From: Phenylobacterium sp. | GTDB taxonomy: Bacteria; Pseudomonadota; Alphaproteobacteria; Caulobacterales; Caulobacteraceae | Assembly (NCBI RefSeq): GCF_030697925.1 | Contig: NZ_JAUYOJ010000168.1 | Location: forward strand, 1 to 43,969 | Direction: 5' to 3' | DNA length: 43,969 nucleotides | Part shown: positions 26,202 to 34,140 of the stretch, one piece after another | Layout: every line of letters begins with the position of its first letter | Position numbering within the stretch: the first letter of the stretch is position 1 | Notes under the pieces: generated by a model | Databases searched by the model: none | What the model saw: only the letters and a program-made list of their open reading frames with translations | What the model was told of the DNA's origin: nothing | Program-made: the position numbers and the translations under genes

Positions 26202-27989
26202 CTACTCGTTCAGGGACCGGGCGCCGTCGGCGTTGCGGACCAGCTGGACGAACTCGGCGCGCAGGCCGAAGGGGTCCTCGCCGCGCGCGCCCTGGGCCAG
26301 GGCGGCCACCTGGGGCCAGCCGAAGCGGTCGTCGATCCGCGGATCGCCCCGCAGCTTCTGGCCGAAGCCGGCCACAGCCAGGGCCCAGCGGGCCGGCTCG
26401 GGCGCGGCGGCCACATCGGCGTAGACGTCGGCGGCGCCGATGGGCCGTTCGATCAGGTGCGAGACCCGCTCGCCCGGCAGCTTGTAGCGCACCTTGAGGA
26501 AGGCGAGCTCCCCGACGGGCGTGGCGGCTGGCGCGGGCCGGCGGCCATAGCGCAGGGGGTCGCTGGAGGGCGCCGCGCCGGTCGGGGTGATCTCGTAGAG
26601 GGCGGTGACCGAGGCGCCGGCCCCGACCTCGCCGGCGTCCACTCGGTCGTTGTTGAAGTCCTCGCGGGCCAGCATCCGGGTCTCGTAGCCGATCAGCCGG
26701 TACTCGCTGACACGGGCCGGGTTGAACTCCACCTGGATCTTCACGTCGTCGGCGATGGGGAAGAGCGAGGCGGTGAAGTCGTCGCGGAACAGCCTGCGGG
26801 CCTCGTTGAGGGTGTCGACATAGGCCGCCGTCCCGTTGCCGTTCTGGGCCAGGGTCTGCATCATCGCATCGTTGTAGTTGCCGCGACCGTACCCGTAGAC
26901 CGAGAGATAGACCCCGGTCTTGCGTTGCTCGGCGACGAAGTCCTTCAGCTTGGCGGGGTCGGCCACGCCGACATTGAAGTCCCCGTCGGTGACCAGGATA
27001 ACCCGGTTGACCGCCTTGGGATCGATGTTCTGGCGGGCCAGATCGTAGGCCAGAGCCAGGCCCGCCCCGCCGGCGGTCGAGCCGCCGGAATGCAGCGCCT
27101 CCAAGGCGCAGCGCATCTTCAGCTTCTGGCGGCCGTCGGTGGGGGCCAGCACCGCGCCGGCCGAGCCGGCATAGGCCACCATGGCCACCCGGTCCTGGGG
27201 CCGCAGCTGGTCGATCAGCAGTCCGAGGCTCTTGCGGGCCAGGGGCAGCCGGTCCTCGGAGCTCATGGAGCCGGAGGTGTCGATCAGGAAGACCAGGTTG
27301 AGCGGCGGCTGGGTGGCGCGGGGCGCTTCATACCCCTGCAGCCCGATGTGCACGATCTGGCGCTGCGACGACCACGGCGAGGGGGTCACCGCCACGAAGG
27401 GCCGGAAGGGCGTGGTTCGCTCGCGCGGCGCCGCGTAGCCGTAGTCGAAATAGTTCACCAGCTCCTCGACCCTCACCGCGTCGGCGGGCGGCCGGCGCCC
27501 GTCATTCAGGAACCGGCGGACATTGGCGTAGGCGGCGGTGTCGACATCGACCGAGAAGGTGGAGACCGGCTCGTCCGCCACCCGCCGGATCGGGTTGGCC
27601 TGGGCGTTGGGATAGCGCTCGGTCTCCGCCCGCTGATGCATGATCGCCGGCGGCGGCGCATACATCGACGGCGTGGCGGGACGTATGCGCTGACCGGTTA
27701 CGGCCGGCTCCTCAATTCGCTTGTGGACCCCAGCCGCAGCGTCGGCGGCCCGCCGGTGGGGCTGGATTTGTGGCGGCGGCGGCGGTATGCCGATCCGTGC
27801 GGAGCGTTGATAATCGTCGTGCTCCGAGACCGTGGTGAAGCCCAGGGCCTCGCAGGTCGCCGGGGTTGGTGAGCCGTCGCGATAGGCGCTCTGGGCGATG
27901 CCGGGCGCCGGCGGCGCCCCGGCGGCGGTCAGGGCCGCCAACGCGATGAAGGATACGCTACGGACCGTCTTCGAACCGGACATGGTCAT
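26202..27989 (-). CDS. von Willebrand factor A-domain protein (YfbK-like)
   Basis: 595 residues with a signal peptide (about 1-32) and a proline-rich linker. An N-terminal YfbK-type segment contains STFSVDVDTAAYANVRRFLN. The vWA domain has a complete metal-ion-dependent adhesion site in LVFLIDTSGSMS and ILVTDGDFNVG. The C-terminal region after about residue 420 is the DUF3520-like part. Members are secreted or membrane-associated and thought to act by protein binding. AGGAG precedes the start. Its partner is not evident from the neighbours. Confidence 0.9.
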   Translation of the reverse strand: MTMSGSKTVRSVSFIALAALTAAGAPPAPGIAQSAYRDGSPTPATCEALGFTTVSEHDDYQRSARIGIPPPPPQIQPHRRAADAAAGVHKRIEEPAVTGQRIRPATPSMYAPPPAIMHQRAETERYPNAQANPIRRVADEPVSTFSVDVDTAAYANVRRFLNDGRRPPADAVRVEELVNYFDYGYAAPRERTTPFRPFVAVTPSPWSSQRQIVHIGLQGYEAPRATQPPLNLVFLIDTSGSMSSEDRLPLARKSLGLLIDQLRPQDRVAMVAYAGSAGAVLAPTDGRQKLKMRCALEALHSGGSTAGGAGLALAYDLARQNIDPKAVNRVILVTDGDFNVGVADPAKLKDFVAEQRKTGVYLSVYGYGRGNYNDAMMQTLAQNGNGTAAYVDTLNEARRLFRDDFTASLFPIADDVKIQVEFNPARVSEYRLIGYETRMLAREDFNNDRVDAGEVGAGASVTALYEITPTGAAPSSDPLRYGRRPAPAATPVGELAFLKVRYKLPGERVSHLIERPIGAADVYADVAAAPEPARWALAVAGFGQKLRGDPRIDDRFGWPQVAALAQGARGEDPFGLRAEFVQLVRNADGARSLNE

Positions 27990-28089
27990 CCAAGCTCCTG
28001 CCTTCGCCCCTCAAGGCGCAGCTTGGCGCGGGGCGTAAGGCGGAATGTGGACGCGGCGGCGGCGGGAGGGAGGCGAACTCGAGCCTATC

Positions 28090-29025
28090 TCAGGACTTGA
28101 TGTTCGGGCGTCCGAATTGGGGGCGAACCACCTGGCCCTCATCCGCCCGGAGCGGGACCACCGGGGGCAGACTGCGCGCCACGGAGCGATGGAAGGGAAG
28201 GTGCAGCAGCAGCTCCCCGCCCAGCGCCAGCTGCGACGGGCCAAAGTCGCGCAGGAGGTGAGCCAGGACATCCTCCGGGATGCTGCCCTCGGGCGCGAGG
28301 GGATCCTGCATCAGCAGTTGCTGATAACGCCGCTCGTCGGCCGCGGCGTCGCCCGACAGCTCGCCGATCCGGTCGAGCAGGAGCGTGGCTGCGGTGATGC
28401 CAGGCAGGGAGCCCGCGCCCATGCCGAGGCTCAGCCCATCCAGGCGCTGGACCCGGCCCGCCGGAGGCGTGCTGAAGATCGCGAACACCAGCCCGCCGCT
28501 GACGGCGTCGGTGGCGATGCAGAATAGTTTGCCCCGAATGGGGAAGAGCCAGCCCGCATAGACGGTCTCGCGGATGCCCATCCGGAACTCGAGCAGGCCG
28601 TTGTCGCCAAGCCGCAGCATACCCTGGTCGTGCAGGAAGCGCCCCGGCGCGGCCTCAGCCGGGCGGGTGGTCCGGAAGAAGCATTCGAGGTCGGCCGCGC
28701 AGGTCTCGGTGGCGCTTCGGATCTGACCCATCATCGGCAGGATGATGCTGTCGCCCGCGCCGTCCGGAACCGGCGGCTGGGCGCCGAACAGGTCGGCGAA
28801 GTCGGGCAGGGTCCGCTCCCAGTCCAACATCGTGAAGCCGGGCCGCTTGCTGGCGATGTAGCGCGTCAGATGGGCCATGTTGTGAGTCGCGGGCGCGGCC
28901 GAGCCGCTGACCCAGCGGCCGATCACCGACTTGTCGACCGCCAGATCGGCGGCGAGCTGAGAGCGGCTCATGGAGAACACCTTCAGCACCAACTCCAGTT
29001 TTGCGCCGAAGGGTGTTTTCGTCAT
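28090..29025 (-). CDS. Unknown protein with N-terminal XRE-like helix-turn-helix
   Basis: 311 residues. The first 65 look like a Cro/XRE-type helix-turn-helix (LKVFSMSRSQLAADLAVDKS, then VIGRWVSGSAAPATHN). The remainder (about 90-311) is a soluble domain I do not recognise, which could be a sensor. The layout suggests a one-component regulator. An inverted repeat at 29074-29099 just upstream of the start may be its own operator. No target is known. Confidence 0.78.
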   Translation of the reverse strand: MTKTPFGAKLELVLKVFSMSRSQLAADLAVDKSVIGRWVSGSAAPATHNMAHLTRYIASKRPGFTMLDWERTLPDFADLFGAQPPVPDGAGDSIILPMMGQIRSATETCAADLECFFRTTRPAEAAPGRFLHDQGMLRLGDNGLLEFRMGIRETVYAGWLFPIRGKLFCIATDAVSGGLVFAIFSTPPAGRVQRLDGLSLGMGAGSLPGITAATLLLDRIGELSGDAAADERRYQQLLMQDPLAPEGSIPEDVLAHLLRDFGPSQLALGGELLLHLPFHRSVARSLPPVVPLRADEGQVVRPQFGRPNIKS

Positions 29026-29073
29026 GGATGCAGCCTAGCTCAGGATACCGTCACCTTGCTACCAGCATGGGGA

Positions 29074-29099
29074 CGAATTCTGGTGAATGCGTAAATTCG
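29074..29099. promoter_or_regulatory. Inverted repeat upstream of the HTH gene
   Basis: CGAATT and AATTCG separated by 14 bases, 48 bases upstream of the HTH gene start. The spacing suits two half-sites of a dimeric helix-turn-helix protein, so autoregulation is possible. Six-base arms can arise by chance, and this is inference. Confidence 0.3.
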
Positions 29100-29146
29100 C
29101 GGCAGGATATACTTAACCTTCCCGCGGTTCGCGCCTTGATCTGGAG

Positions 29147-30937
29147 TCACCCGCCGCCGACGGCAAGGGCGGCGTCCCGCTCCGCGGCCCGTCGCTGGCG
29201 CAGCCACATGGATGCGTAGAGGCCGTCCTTGGCCAGCAGCTCCGCGTGGCGGCCGTGCTCGACGATACGGCCCTCGTCGAGGACCAGGATCTCGTCGGCC
29301 TCGACGATGGTCGACAGCCGGTGGGCTATGACCAGGGTGGAGCGCCGGGCCGAGACCTCGCGCAGGCTGGCCTGGATCTCCTGCTCGGTATGGCTGTCGA
29401 GCGCGCTGGTGGCCTCGTCGAAGATCAGCACCGAGGGTTGTTTGAGGATCACCCGCGCGATGGCGACGCGCTGTTTCTCGCCGCCGGAGAGCTTCAGCCC
29501 GCGCTCGCCGACCAGGGTCTGGTAGCCGTCTGGCAGGCGCAGGATGAAGTCGTGGATGCGGGCTAGGCGAGCGGCCTGCTCGATCTCCTCGCGGCTCGCC
29601 CCGGCCCGGCCATAGGCGATATTGTAGCCGATGGTGTCGTTGAACAGCACTGTGTCTTGCGGCACCACCCCGATCGCCTGGCGCAGGCTGTGCTGGGTCA
29701 CGTCGCGCAGGTCCTGGCCGTCGATGGTGATGGCGCCGGCGTCGACGTCGTAGAAGCGAAACAGCAGGCGGGCCAGGGTGGACTTGCCGCCCCCACTGGG
29801 GCCGACCACGGCCACGGTCTTGCCGGCTGGCGCCTCGAAGCTGAGGTCGGTGAGGATCGGCCGGCGCGGATCGTAGGCGAAGGACACCCGGTCGAAGACG
29901 ATACGCCCCCGGGGCGCGGCCAGGGCCGGGGCGCCCGGGCGGTCGGCGACCTCCGCCGGCTCGGCCAGCAGCCGGGTCATGGCCTCGACATCGGTCAGGG
30001 CCTGTTTCACGCTGCCATAGACCGTGCCCAGCATACCGAGCGGGACGTAGAGCTGCAGCAGGTAGGCGTTGACCAGGATGAAGTCGCCCAGGGTCATGGT
30101 TCCCGCGGCGACCCCGCGGCCGGCCATGATCATTACCGTGATCGACCCACCCGCGATGATCGCCACCTGGCCGATGCTGAGCGCGGCCTGCATCGACATG
30201 CTGCGGATCGCGGCCTTTTCGTAGGTCCGCTTGGCTTCATCGTAGCGCGCGGTCTCGTGGGCCTCGGCGCCGAAATACTTCACCGTCTCGTAGTTGAGCA
30301 GGCTGTCGGTCGCCTTGACGCTGGCGGCGACGTCGCGGGCGTTCATCTCGCGCCGGAAGGTGACCTGCCACTGGGTGACGCCGAAGGTGAAGGCCAGGTA
30401 GCAGAGGATGGTGACGAGCGCCGCCAGGGCGAAGCCAGCGCTGTAGAACCGCCACAGGATGGCCGAGACCAGGGTGAGCTCCAGCAGGGTCGGCAGGACA
30501 TTGAACAGCGCCAGTTCCAGCAGGTATTCGACCCCGATCACGCCGCGCTCGATCACCCGCGACAGGCCGCCGGTTTGGCGGTCCAGGTGGAAGCGCAGCG
30601 ACAGGGCGTGCAGGTGCTTGAAGACCTCGAGCGCGGTCAGCCGGATGGCGCGCTGGGCGACCCTGGCGAAGACGAGCTGGCGCAGCGCGCCCGCCACCTG
30701 GGCGCCGACCTGGGCCACGCCATAGGCGAGGATGAGGGCCAGCGGCACGACCGCCAGGGCGGGACTCGACAGGGCGTCGATGGCCTGCTTGTAGATCAGC
30801 GGCGCGCCGATTGCGATCAGCTTGGCGGCGGCGACCAGGGCCACCGCGGCCAACACGCGCGCCTTCAGCCACGGCTCGCCGCGCGGCCAGAGCAGCGACA
30901 GCAGCCGACGGACCATCGGGTGGGACATCGGCCTCAC
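29147..30937 (-). CDS. ABC transporter, Atm1/HMT1-type (permease fused to ATPase)
   Basis: About 596 residues. Six membrane helices (about 25-320) precede a nucleotide-binding domain with Walker A GPSGGGKST (near 385), signature LSGGEKQRVAIARV, Walker B VLIFDEATSALDS and a switch histidine in VIAHRLST. The permease part matches the ATM1/ABCB7 heavy-metal/glutathione-conjugate exporter group. The start is uncertain (GTG 30937 or ATG 30928). It is transcribed away from the peptide cluster that begins 225 bases beyond, so a role in exporting that peptide is possible but not supported by the family. Confidence 0.92.
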   Translation of the reverse strand: MRPMSHPMVRRLLSLLWPRGEPWLKARVLAAVALVAAAKLIAIGAPLIYKQAIDALSSPALAVVPLALILAYGVAQVGAQVAGALRQLVFARVAQRAIRLTALEVFKHLHALSLRFHLDRQTGGLSRVIERGVIGVEYLLELALFNVLPTLLELTLVSAILWRFYSAGFALAALVTILCYLAFTFGVTQWQVTFRREMNARDVAASVKATDSLLNYETVKYFGAEAHETARYDEAKRTYEKAAIRSMSMQAALSIGQVAIIAGGSITVMIMAGRGVAAGTMTLGDFILVNAYLLQLYVPLGMLGTVYGSVKQALTDVEAMTRLLAEPAEVADRPGAPALAAPRGRIVFDRVSFAYDPRRPILTDLSFEAPAGKTVAVVGPSGGGKSTLARLLFRFYDVDAGAITIDGQDLRDVTQHSLRQAIGVVPQDTVLFNDTIGYNIAYGRAGASREEIEQAARLARIHDFILRLPDGYQTLVGERGLKLSGGEKQRVAIARVILKQPSVLIFDEATSALDSHTEQEIQASLREVSARRSTLVIAHRLSTIVEADEILVLDEGRIVEHGRHAELLAKDGLYASMWLRQRRAAERDAALAVGGG

Positions 30938-31025
30938 GGGCGGGGCGCGCCAGGCGCTGGAGACGAACTATCGCCGATCACGCGGAACCATCGCGCCGGC
31001 GAGGATTGGCCGTCAACGCGTCTTG

Positions 31026-31093
31026 GTTGATCACGTGAGAGTTGATTAGATCGCCGTTGATATCGCCACCTGGTTGCGTAACCCTCGGTTGCG
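31026..31093 (+). promoter_or_regulatory. Five phased GTTG direct repeats upstream of the peptide cluster
   Basis: GTTG occurs at 31026, 31041, 31056, 31073 and 31088, so the spacings are 15, 15, 17 and 15 bases. The first three read GTTGAT and the last two GGTTGCG. This regular spacing in the 225-base gap between a divergent exporter gene and the first precursor gene looks like an array of protein binding sites. A stem GGCGTT/AACGCC (31093-31110) follows it, and an inverted copy ATCAAC lies at 31135. No regulator gene is next to the cluster. Confidence 0.45.
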
Positions 31094-31162
31094 GCGTTCC
31101 TGAAAACGCCACGACATGGCGCCGCCGTGCCAAGATCAACCTGTCACAGAGGATCTCTCGAT

Positions 31163-31357
31163 ATGGAAAGCGAAAAGACCGTCTTCGCCTTCAAATTGAC
31201 CGAGAAGAAACGCGAGGACGCGAGCGCGAGCGACAGCAAATGGAAGGCCCGCGACGGCCTGTCCGTGGCCGGCTGCACCGATCCCACGGGCGACGGCGAC
31301 TACCGGGAATGGTTCAACTACGCCGGCGGCGGACACGACGCCGGGGACTGGTGCTAG
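31163..31357 (+). CDS. Graspetide-type RiPP precursor peptide 1
   Basis: 64 residues from ATG 31163, preceded by AGAGGA. The leader (about 1-30) has an aromatic/basic helix FAFKLTEKKREDA and W27. The presumed core follows: DGLSVAGCTDPTGDGDYREW, then a glycine-rich tail ending in DWC. It offers S34, T39 and T42 as acceptors and D40, D44, D46 and E49 as donors for ester or amide cross-links. C38 and C64 are the only cysteines. It is closely related to the next gene, and an ATP-grasp ligase lies downstream. Precursor status is inference from these features. Confidence 0.85.
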   Translation: MESEKTVFAFKLTEKKREDASASDSKWKARDGLSVAGCTDPTGDGDYREWFNYAGGGHDAGDWC

Positions 31358-31400
31358 GAGCGCCGCCCAAGACATGAACGGCCGCCGCGGCGCCTGAGCC

Positions 31401-31417
31401 AAGGCCCGGACGGCCTT
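31401..31417 (+). promoter_or_regulatory. Small hairpin just before the precursor 2 ribosome-binding site
   Basis: AAGGCC, CGGAC, GGCCTT forms a perfect 6-base stem three bases ahead of the AAGGA ribosome-binding site (31421-31425) of the second precursor. It could tune translation or block 3' decay of the first message. No T-run follows, so it is not a terminator. Confidence 0.35.
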
Positions 31418-31433
31418 ACCAAGGATGCTTGCT

Positions 31434-31646
31434 ATGCAAAGTGACAAGAGGATCTTCGCCTTCAGGCTGGCGGAGAAGAAGCGGAACGACGCCCGCCCCA
31501 AGGACGGCAAGTGGAGAGCGCGCGACGGCCTCTCCATCGCCGGCTGTACGGACGAGACGGGCGACGGCGACTACCGCGAGGCCTGGACCTGGCCCACGAG
31601 CCCGCCCGGCTACTATGTCGGTCCGGACCGCGGATACTGGTGCTAG
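31434..31646 (+). CDS. Graspetide-type RiPP precursor peptide 2
   Basis: 70 residues from ATG 31434 with AAGGA eight bases upstream; an ATG at 31425 lies too near that site. It aligns with precursor 1 without gaps through residue 49: FAFRLAEKKRNDA, W27, ARDGLSIAGCTDETGDGDY and RE. C38 is in the same position and the last residue is again cysteine (C70, in GYWC). The tail between differs and is longer, with PTSPPGYYVGPDRG. The conserved block presumably carries the cross-linking residues and the variable tail a product-specific part. Confidence 0.85.
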   Translation: MQSDKRIFAFRLAEKKRNDARPKDGKWRARDGLSIAGCTDETGDGDYREAWTWPTSPPGYYVGPDRGYWC

Positions 31647-31664
31647 GCCGTCAATCTCGACATG

Positions 31665-31693
31665 GGGCCGTCGGATCGTCCGGCGGCCCTTTT
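31665..31693 (+). terminator. Intrinsic terminator/attenuator between precursors and modification genes
   Basis: GGGCCGTCGGA, loop TCG, TCCGGCGGCCC, then TTTT. The stem is 11 bases, all paired if one G-U is allowed. It lies 18 bases after the second precursor stop and 41 bases before the ATP-grasp start, on the same strand. Partial termination here would give more precursor than enzyme message, a layout common in RiPP operons. Confidence 0.75.
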
Positions 31694-31734
31694 GTTCGCA
31701 AGCCCCGCATCCCGCGCCCCCGAACCCGAGCGTC

Positions 31735-32739
31735 ATGGCCAAGCGAGTCCTGATCGTCACCAACCGCGCCGATCTCCACGCCGATCTGGTGGCGGAGAAG
31801 GTCGCGGCGGGCGGCGGACATCCGTTCCGGCTCAATCTCGACGAGTTCCCTGAGCATTTCGCGACGACCCTGGAATTCGCGCGCGGCAAGTGGGAGGGCG
31901 GGCTCGCCCACATCCCGACAGGCGATATCCTGCCCATATCCGCCATCGGCGCGGTCTGGATGCGCAAGAAGGCGGACTTCAGCTTTCTCTCGGCCGGCTT
32001 GACACCGCAGGAGAAGGCCTACGCCGAGGCCGAGATGGAGGAGATCCTGTTCGGCCTGCTCTACGGCCTCGATTGCTTCTGGATGAGCCATCCTATCGCC
32101 GTCCGGGGATCGATCTGGAAAGGCGAGCAACTCCTTCGCGCGGCGCGCATGGGGTTCTCCGTCCCGTCGTCCATCGTCACCAATCGAAGGGGCGACGTGG
32201 AGGCTTTCAGACGCTCGGTCGGCGACGACATCGTCTTCAAGTCGCTGTCGTCCCCCACCCTGGCTGCGGAACAGGTGGAGCCGGAACATCGCATCGGGAT
32301 TAGCTTGCCCACGACCCGCATCACGGAGGACCACGAGGAAATGCTCGACGCCGTCGCGGAGCTGCCGTGCTTTTTCCAGCAGTACATCGCCAAGCGCTAC
32401 GAGCTGCGGGTGACGGTGATCGGCGACCAGGTGTTCGCCGCCAAGATCCATTCCCAGGACGATCCGCGGACCGCCACCGACTATCGCGATTTCTCGGCCG
32501 AGATTCTCTACGAGGCCGAGGATCTGCCCCCGGAGATCGCGCGCCGCTGCCTCGACTTCGTGCGTAGCTACGGCCTGACCTATGGCGCCCTCGATCTCAT
32601 CGTCACGCCGGACGGGGAGTATGTGTTCCTCGAGAACAATCCCGTCGGCCAGTTCCTGTTCGTCGAGCAGCTCGTGCCGGAGCTGGACATGACCGGCGCC
32701 CTGGCGGCCCGCCTAGTCCGGGGCGCGGCCGGCCTGTGA
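31735..32739 (+). CDS. ATP-grasp RiPP maturase (MvdC/MvdD-like, graspetide synthetase)
   Basis: 334 residues from ATG 31735; the longer open frame runs into the precursor gene. The N-terminal half has VWMRKKADFSF, as in microviridin ligases. The ATP-grasp fold shows VFKSLSSPT, the segment RYELRVTVIGDQVFAAKIHSQ in which the peptide ligases keep the ELRVT core, and the metal-binding end FLENNPVGQFLFVEQ. Enzymes of this type phosphorylate Asp or Glu side chains and join them to Ser, Thr or Lys of a core peptide. Two candidate precursors sit directly upstream. The stop overlaps the next gene by 4 bases. Confidence 0.92.
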   Translation: MAKRVLIVTNRADLHADLVAEKVAAGGGHPFRLNLDEFPEHFATTLEFARGKWEGGLAHIPTGDILPISAIGAVWMRKKADFSFLSAGLTPQEKAYAEAEMEEILFGLLYGLDCFWMSHPIAVRGSIWKGEQLLRAARMGFSVPSSIVTNRRGDVEAFRRSVGDDIVFKSLSSPTLAAEQVEPEHRIGISLPTTRITEDHEEMLDAVAELPCFFQQYIAKRYELRVTVIGDQVFAAKIHSQDDPRTATDYRDFSAEILYEAEDLPPEIARRCLDFVRSYGLTYGALDLIVTPDGEYVFLENNPVGQFLFVEQLVPELDMTGALAARLVRGAAGL

Positions 32740-33611
32740 CGATCGGCGGCGGCATCGAGGAGATCGAACGGCGGCGGGGCAGCACCGTGCTGGTGATCGC
32801 AGCAACCAATCTCGAGATCGAGCTTTTGCCGCCGCTGTACGACACGCTGCGCGAGATAGGGCGGAGCGAGCGTCTGGACGTGGTCTTCTCCTGCCGCGGC
32901 GGCGTGGTGCATGCCGCGCGGCGCATCGCCCTGCTGCTCCACGACTTCACTGATCACCTGAGCTTCATCGTACCGCATCATTGCGAGTCGTCCGGGACGA
33001 TCACCGTCCTGGCGGCCCATGAGATCATCGCCGGGCCAGTGGCCGTGTTCTCGCCGATCGACCCGCTGTTGCAGACCTCTCCCACCGCGTCCGACGAAGG
33101 TGGTCCGCTGGGTATTTCCGCCCAGGACGTGCGGCTGTTCAGCCAGATGAGCAAGGACTGGTTCGGCCTGGAGGAGGACGAGGCCAGGCAGAAGGCCCTG
33201 TCGGTGCTGTGCGACAACATCTTCCCGACCACCCTGACCTCCTTCTACCGCTCGATCCTCGAGATCCAGCTCATCGGGGCGGAGCTGCTGTCGCTGCACA
33301 TGCCGCCAGGATCGGAGGCGCAAGCGTCGAAGATCGTCGACCAGCTGCTGTTCGGCCACCACTCGCACGGCTTCGCCCTGACCCGAGGCGACTTGGTCGC
33401 CCTGGGCCTGCCGTTGCGCGGCGATCCGGCGATCGAGGACCTGGCCTGGGAGATCGCGCGCGAGCTGCGAGGATCGGTCGGCGGCGGGGCGCGGCAGGCC
33501 GCGGAGGACGATTGGTTCGACGCGCTCATCGCCACGCGGACCGGATCGAGGCGCCGGCGTCGAAGCCCCGGGACGCCGGGGTCCAGATGGGAGGCCGGCG
33601 AAATCGAATGA
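32736..33611 (+). CDS. ClpP/SppA-fold serine protease (SDH family) in the peptide cluster
   Basis: 291 residues from GTG 32736 (overlap GTGA with the ligase). The ClpP/crotonase-type core has VVFSCRGGVVHAARRIALLL, then HHCESSGTITVLAAHEIIAGP followed by FSPIDPLL. This matches the 'serine dehydrogenase proteinase' group, where a serine in the A-x-S-x-G-T-like turn is the nucleophile. No signal peptide is seen. By position it could remove the leader or degrade unprocessed precursor. The last 40 residues are basic and look disordered. Confidence 0.8.
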   Translation: MTIGGGIEEIERRRGSTVLVIAATNLEIELLPPLYDTLREIGRSERLDVVFSCRGGVVHAARRIALLLHDFTDHLSFIVPHHCESSGTITVLAAHEIIAGPVAVFSPIDPLLQTSPTASDEGGPLGISAQDVRLFSQMSKDWFGLEEDEARQKALSVLCDNIFPTTLTSFYRSILEIQLIGAELLSLHMPPGSEAQASKIVDQLLFGHHSHGFALTRGDLVALGLPLRGDPAIEDLAWEIARELRGSVGGGARQAAEDDWFDALIATRTGSRRRRRSPGTPGSRWEAGEIE

Positions 33612-34126
33612 CGCCGACAGCGACCTACATCTCCGAGGCGTGCCGACTCTACATCATGCTGGTGCTGACGGCGTCGGTCGCGGGCAAGGCGACGGCGCTG
33701 GAAGGCTTCCGGGAGACGATCGGCGAGCTGTTCCCCATCCCACGGGCCTGGACGCCAGCCGCCGCCCTCGGAGTCATCGGTGTCGAGGCGTTGATCGCTC
33801 TGCTGCTACTAGCCGGGAGCGAGTGGGCGCGGCTCGGCATGGTCGCCGCGCTCGCGCTGTTCGGGGTCTTCACCGCCGTCATCATTGTGGCCCTGGTCCA
33901 GCGAAGGGCGGTGAACTGCAACTGCTTCGGCGGTCGCAGCCACGTGATCTCGGCCCATGACCTAGTCCGCAACGCCACCCTGATCGCGGCGAGCGGAGCC
34001 TATTTCCTGGGCGGCCCGGTGGCCGGCGGGTTGGGCTGGGCCGACTACCTTCTTTTGTTCGGCGTCGCGGTGATCGTGGTCCTCATCTCCACGAATCTCG
34101 ACGACATCGTCCTGTTGTTGCGCTGA
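33608..34126 (+). CDS. MauE-like (DoxX-related) membrane protein
   Basis: 172 residues from ATG 33608, overlapping the protease gene by 4 bases. Four to five membrane helices are visible, and NCNCFGG (about residues 101-107) follows the third, as in MauE/methylamine-utilisation membrane proteins. MauE works with MauD to form disulfides in methylamine dehydrogenase. No mau structural gene is present here, so the pair has probably been recruited to handle thiols or disulfides of the peptide product. Confidence 0.85.
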   Translation: MTPTATYISEACRLYIMLVLTASVAGKATALEGFRETIGELFPIPRAWTPAAALGVIGVEALIALLLLAGSEWARLGMVAALALFGVFTAVIIVALVQRRAVNCNCFGGRSHVISAHDLVRNATLIAASGAYFLGGPVAGGLGWADYLLLFGVAVIVVLISTNLDDIVLLLR

Positions 34127-34140
34127 GCGTCGAGGGAGAG

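Noticed and set aside
26094..27872. 592-codon open frame (+) opposite the vWA gene
   Set aside because: The minus strand has a signal peptide and intact MIDAS motif; the plus-strand frame has no recognisable content.
29147..30937. Atm1-type transporter as the exporter of the putative peptide
   Set aside because: It is divergent from the cluster and its motifs fit the general Atm1/HMT1 metal or glutathione-conjugate group, with no peptidase domain. Proximity alone is not enough.
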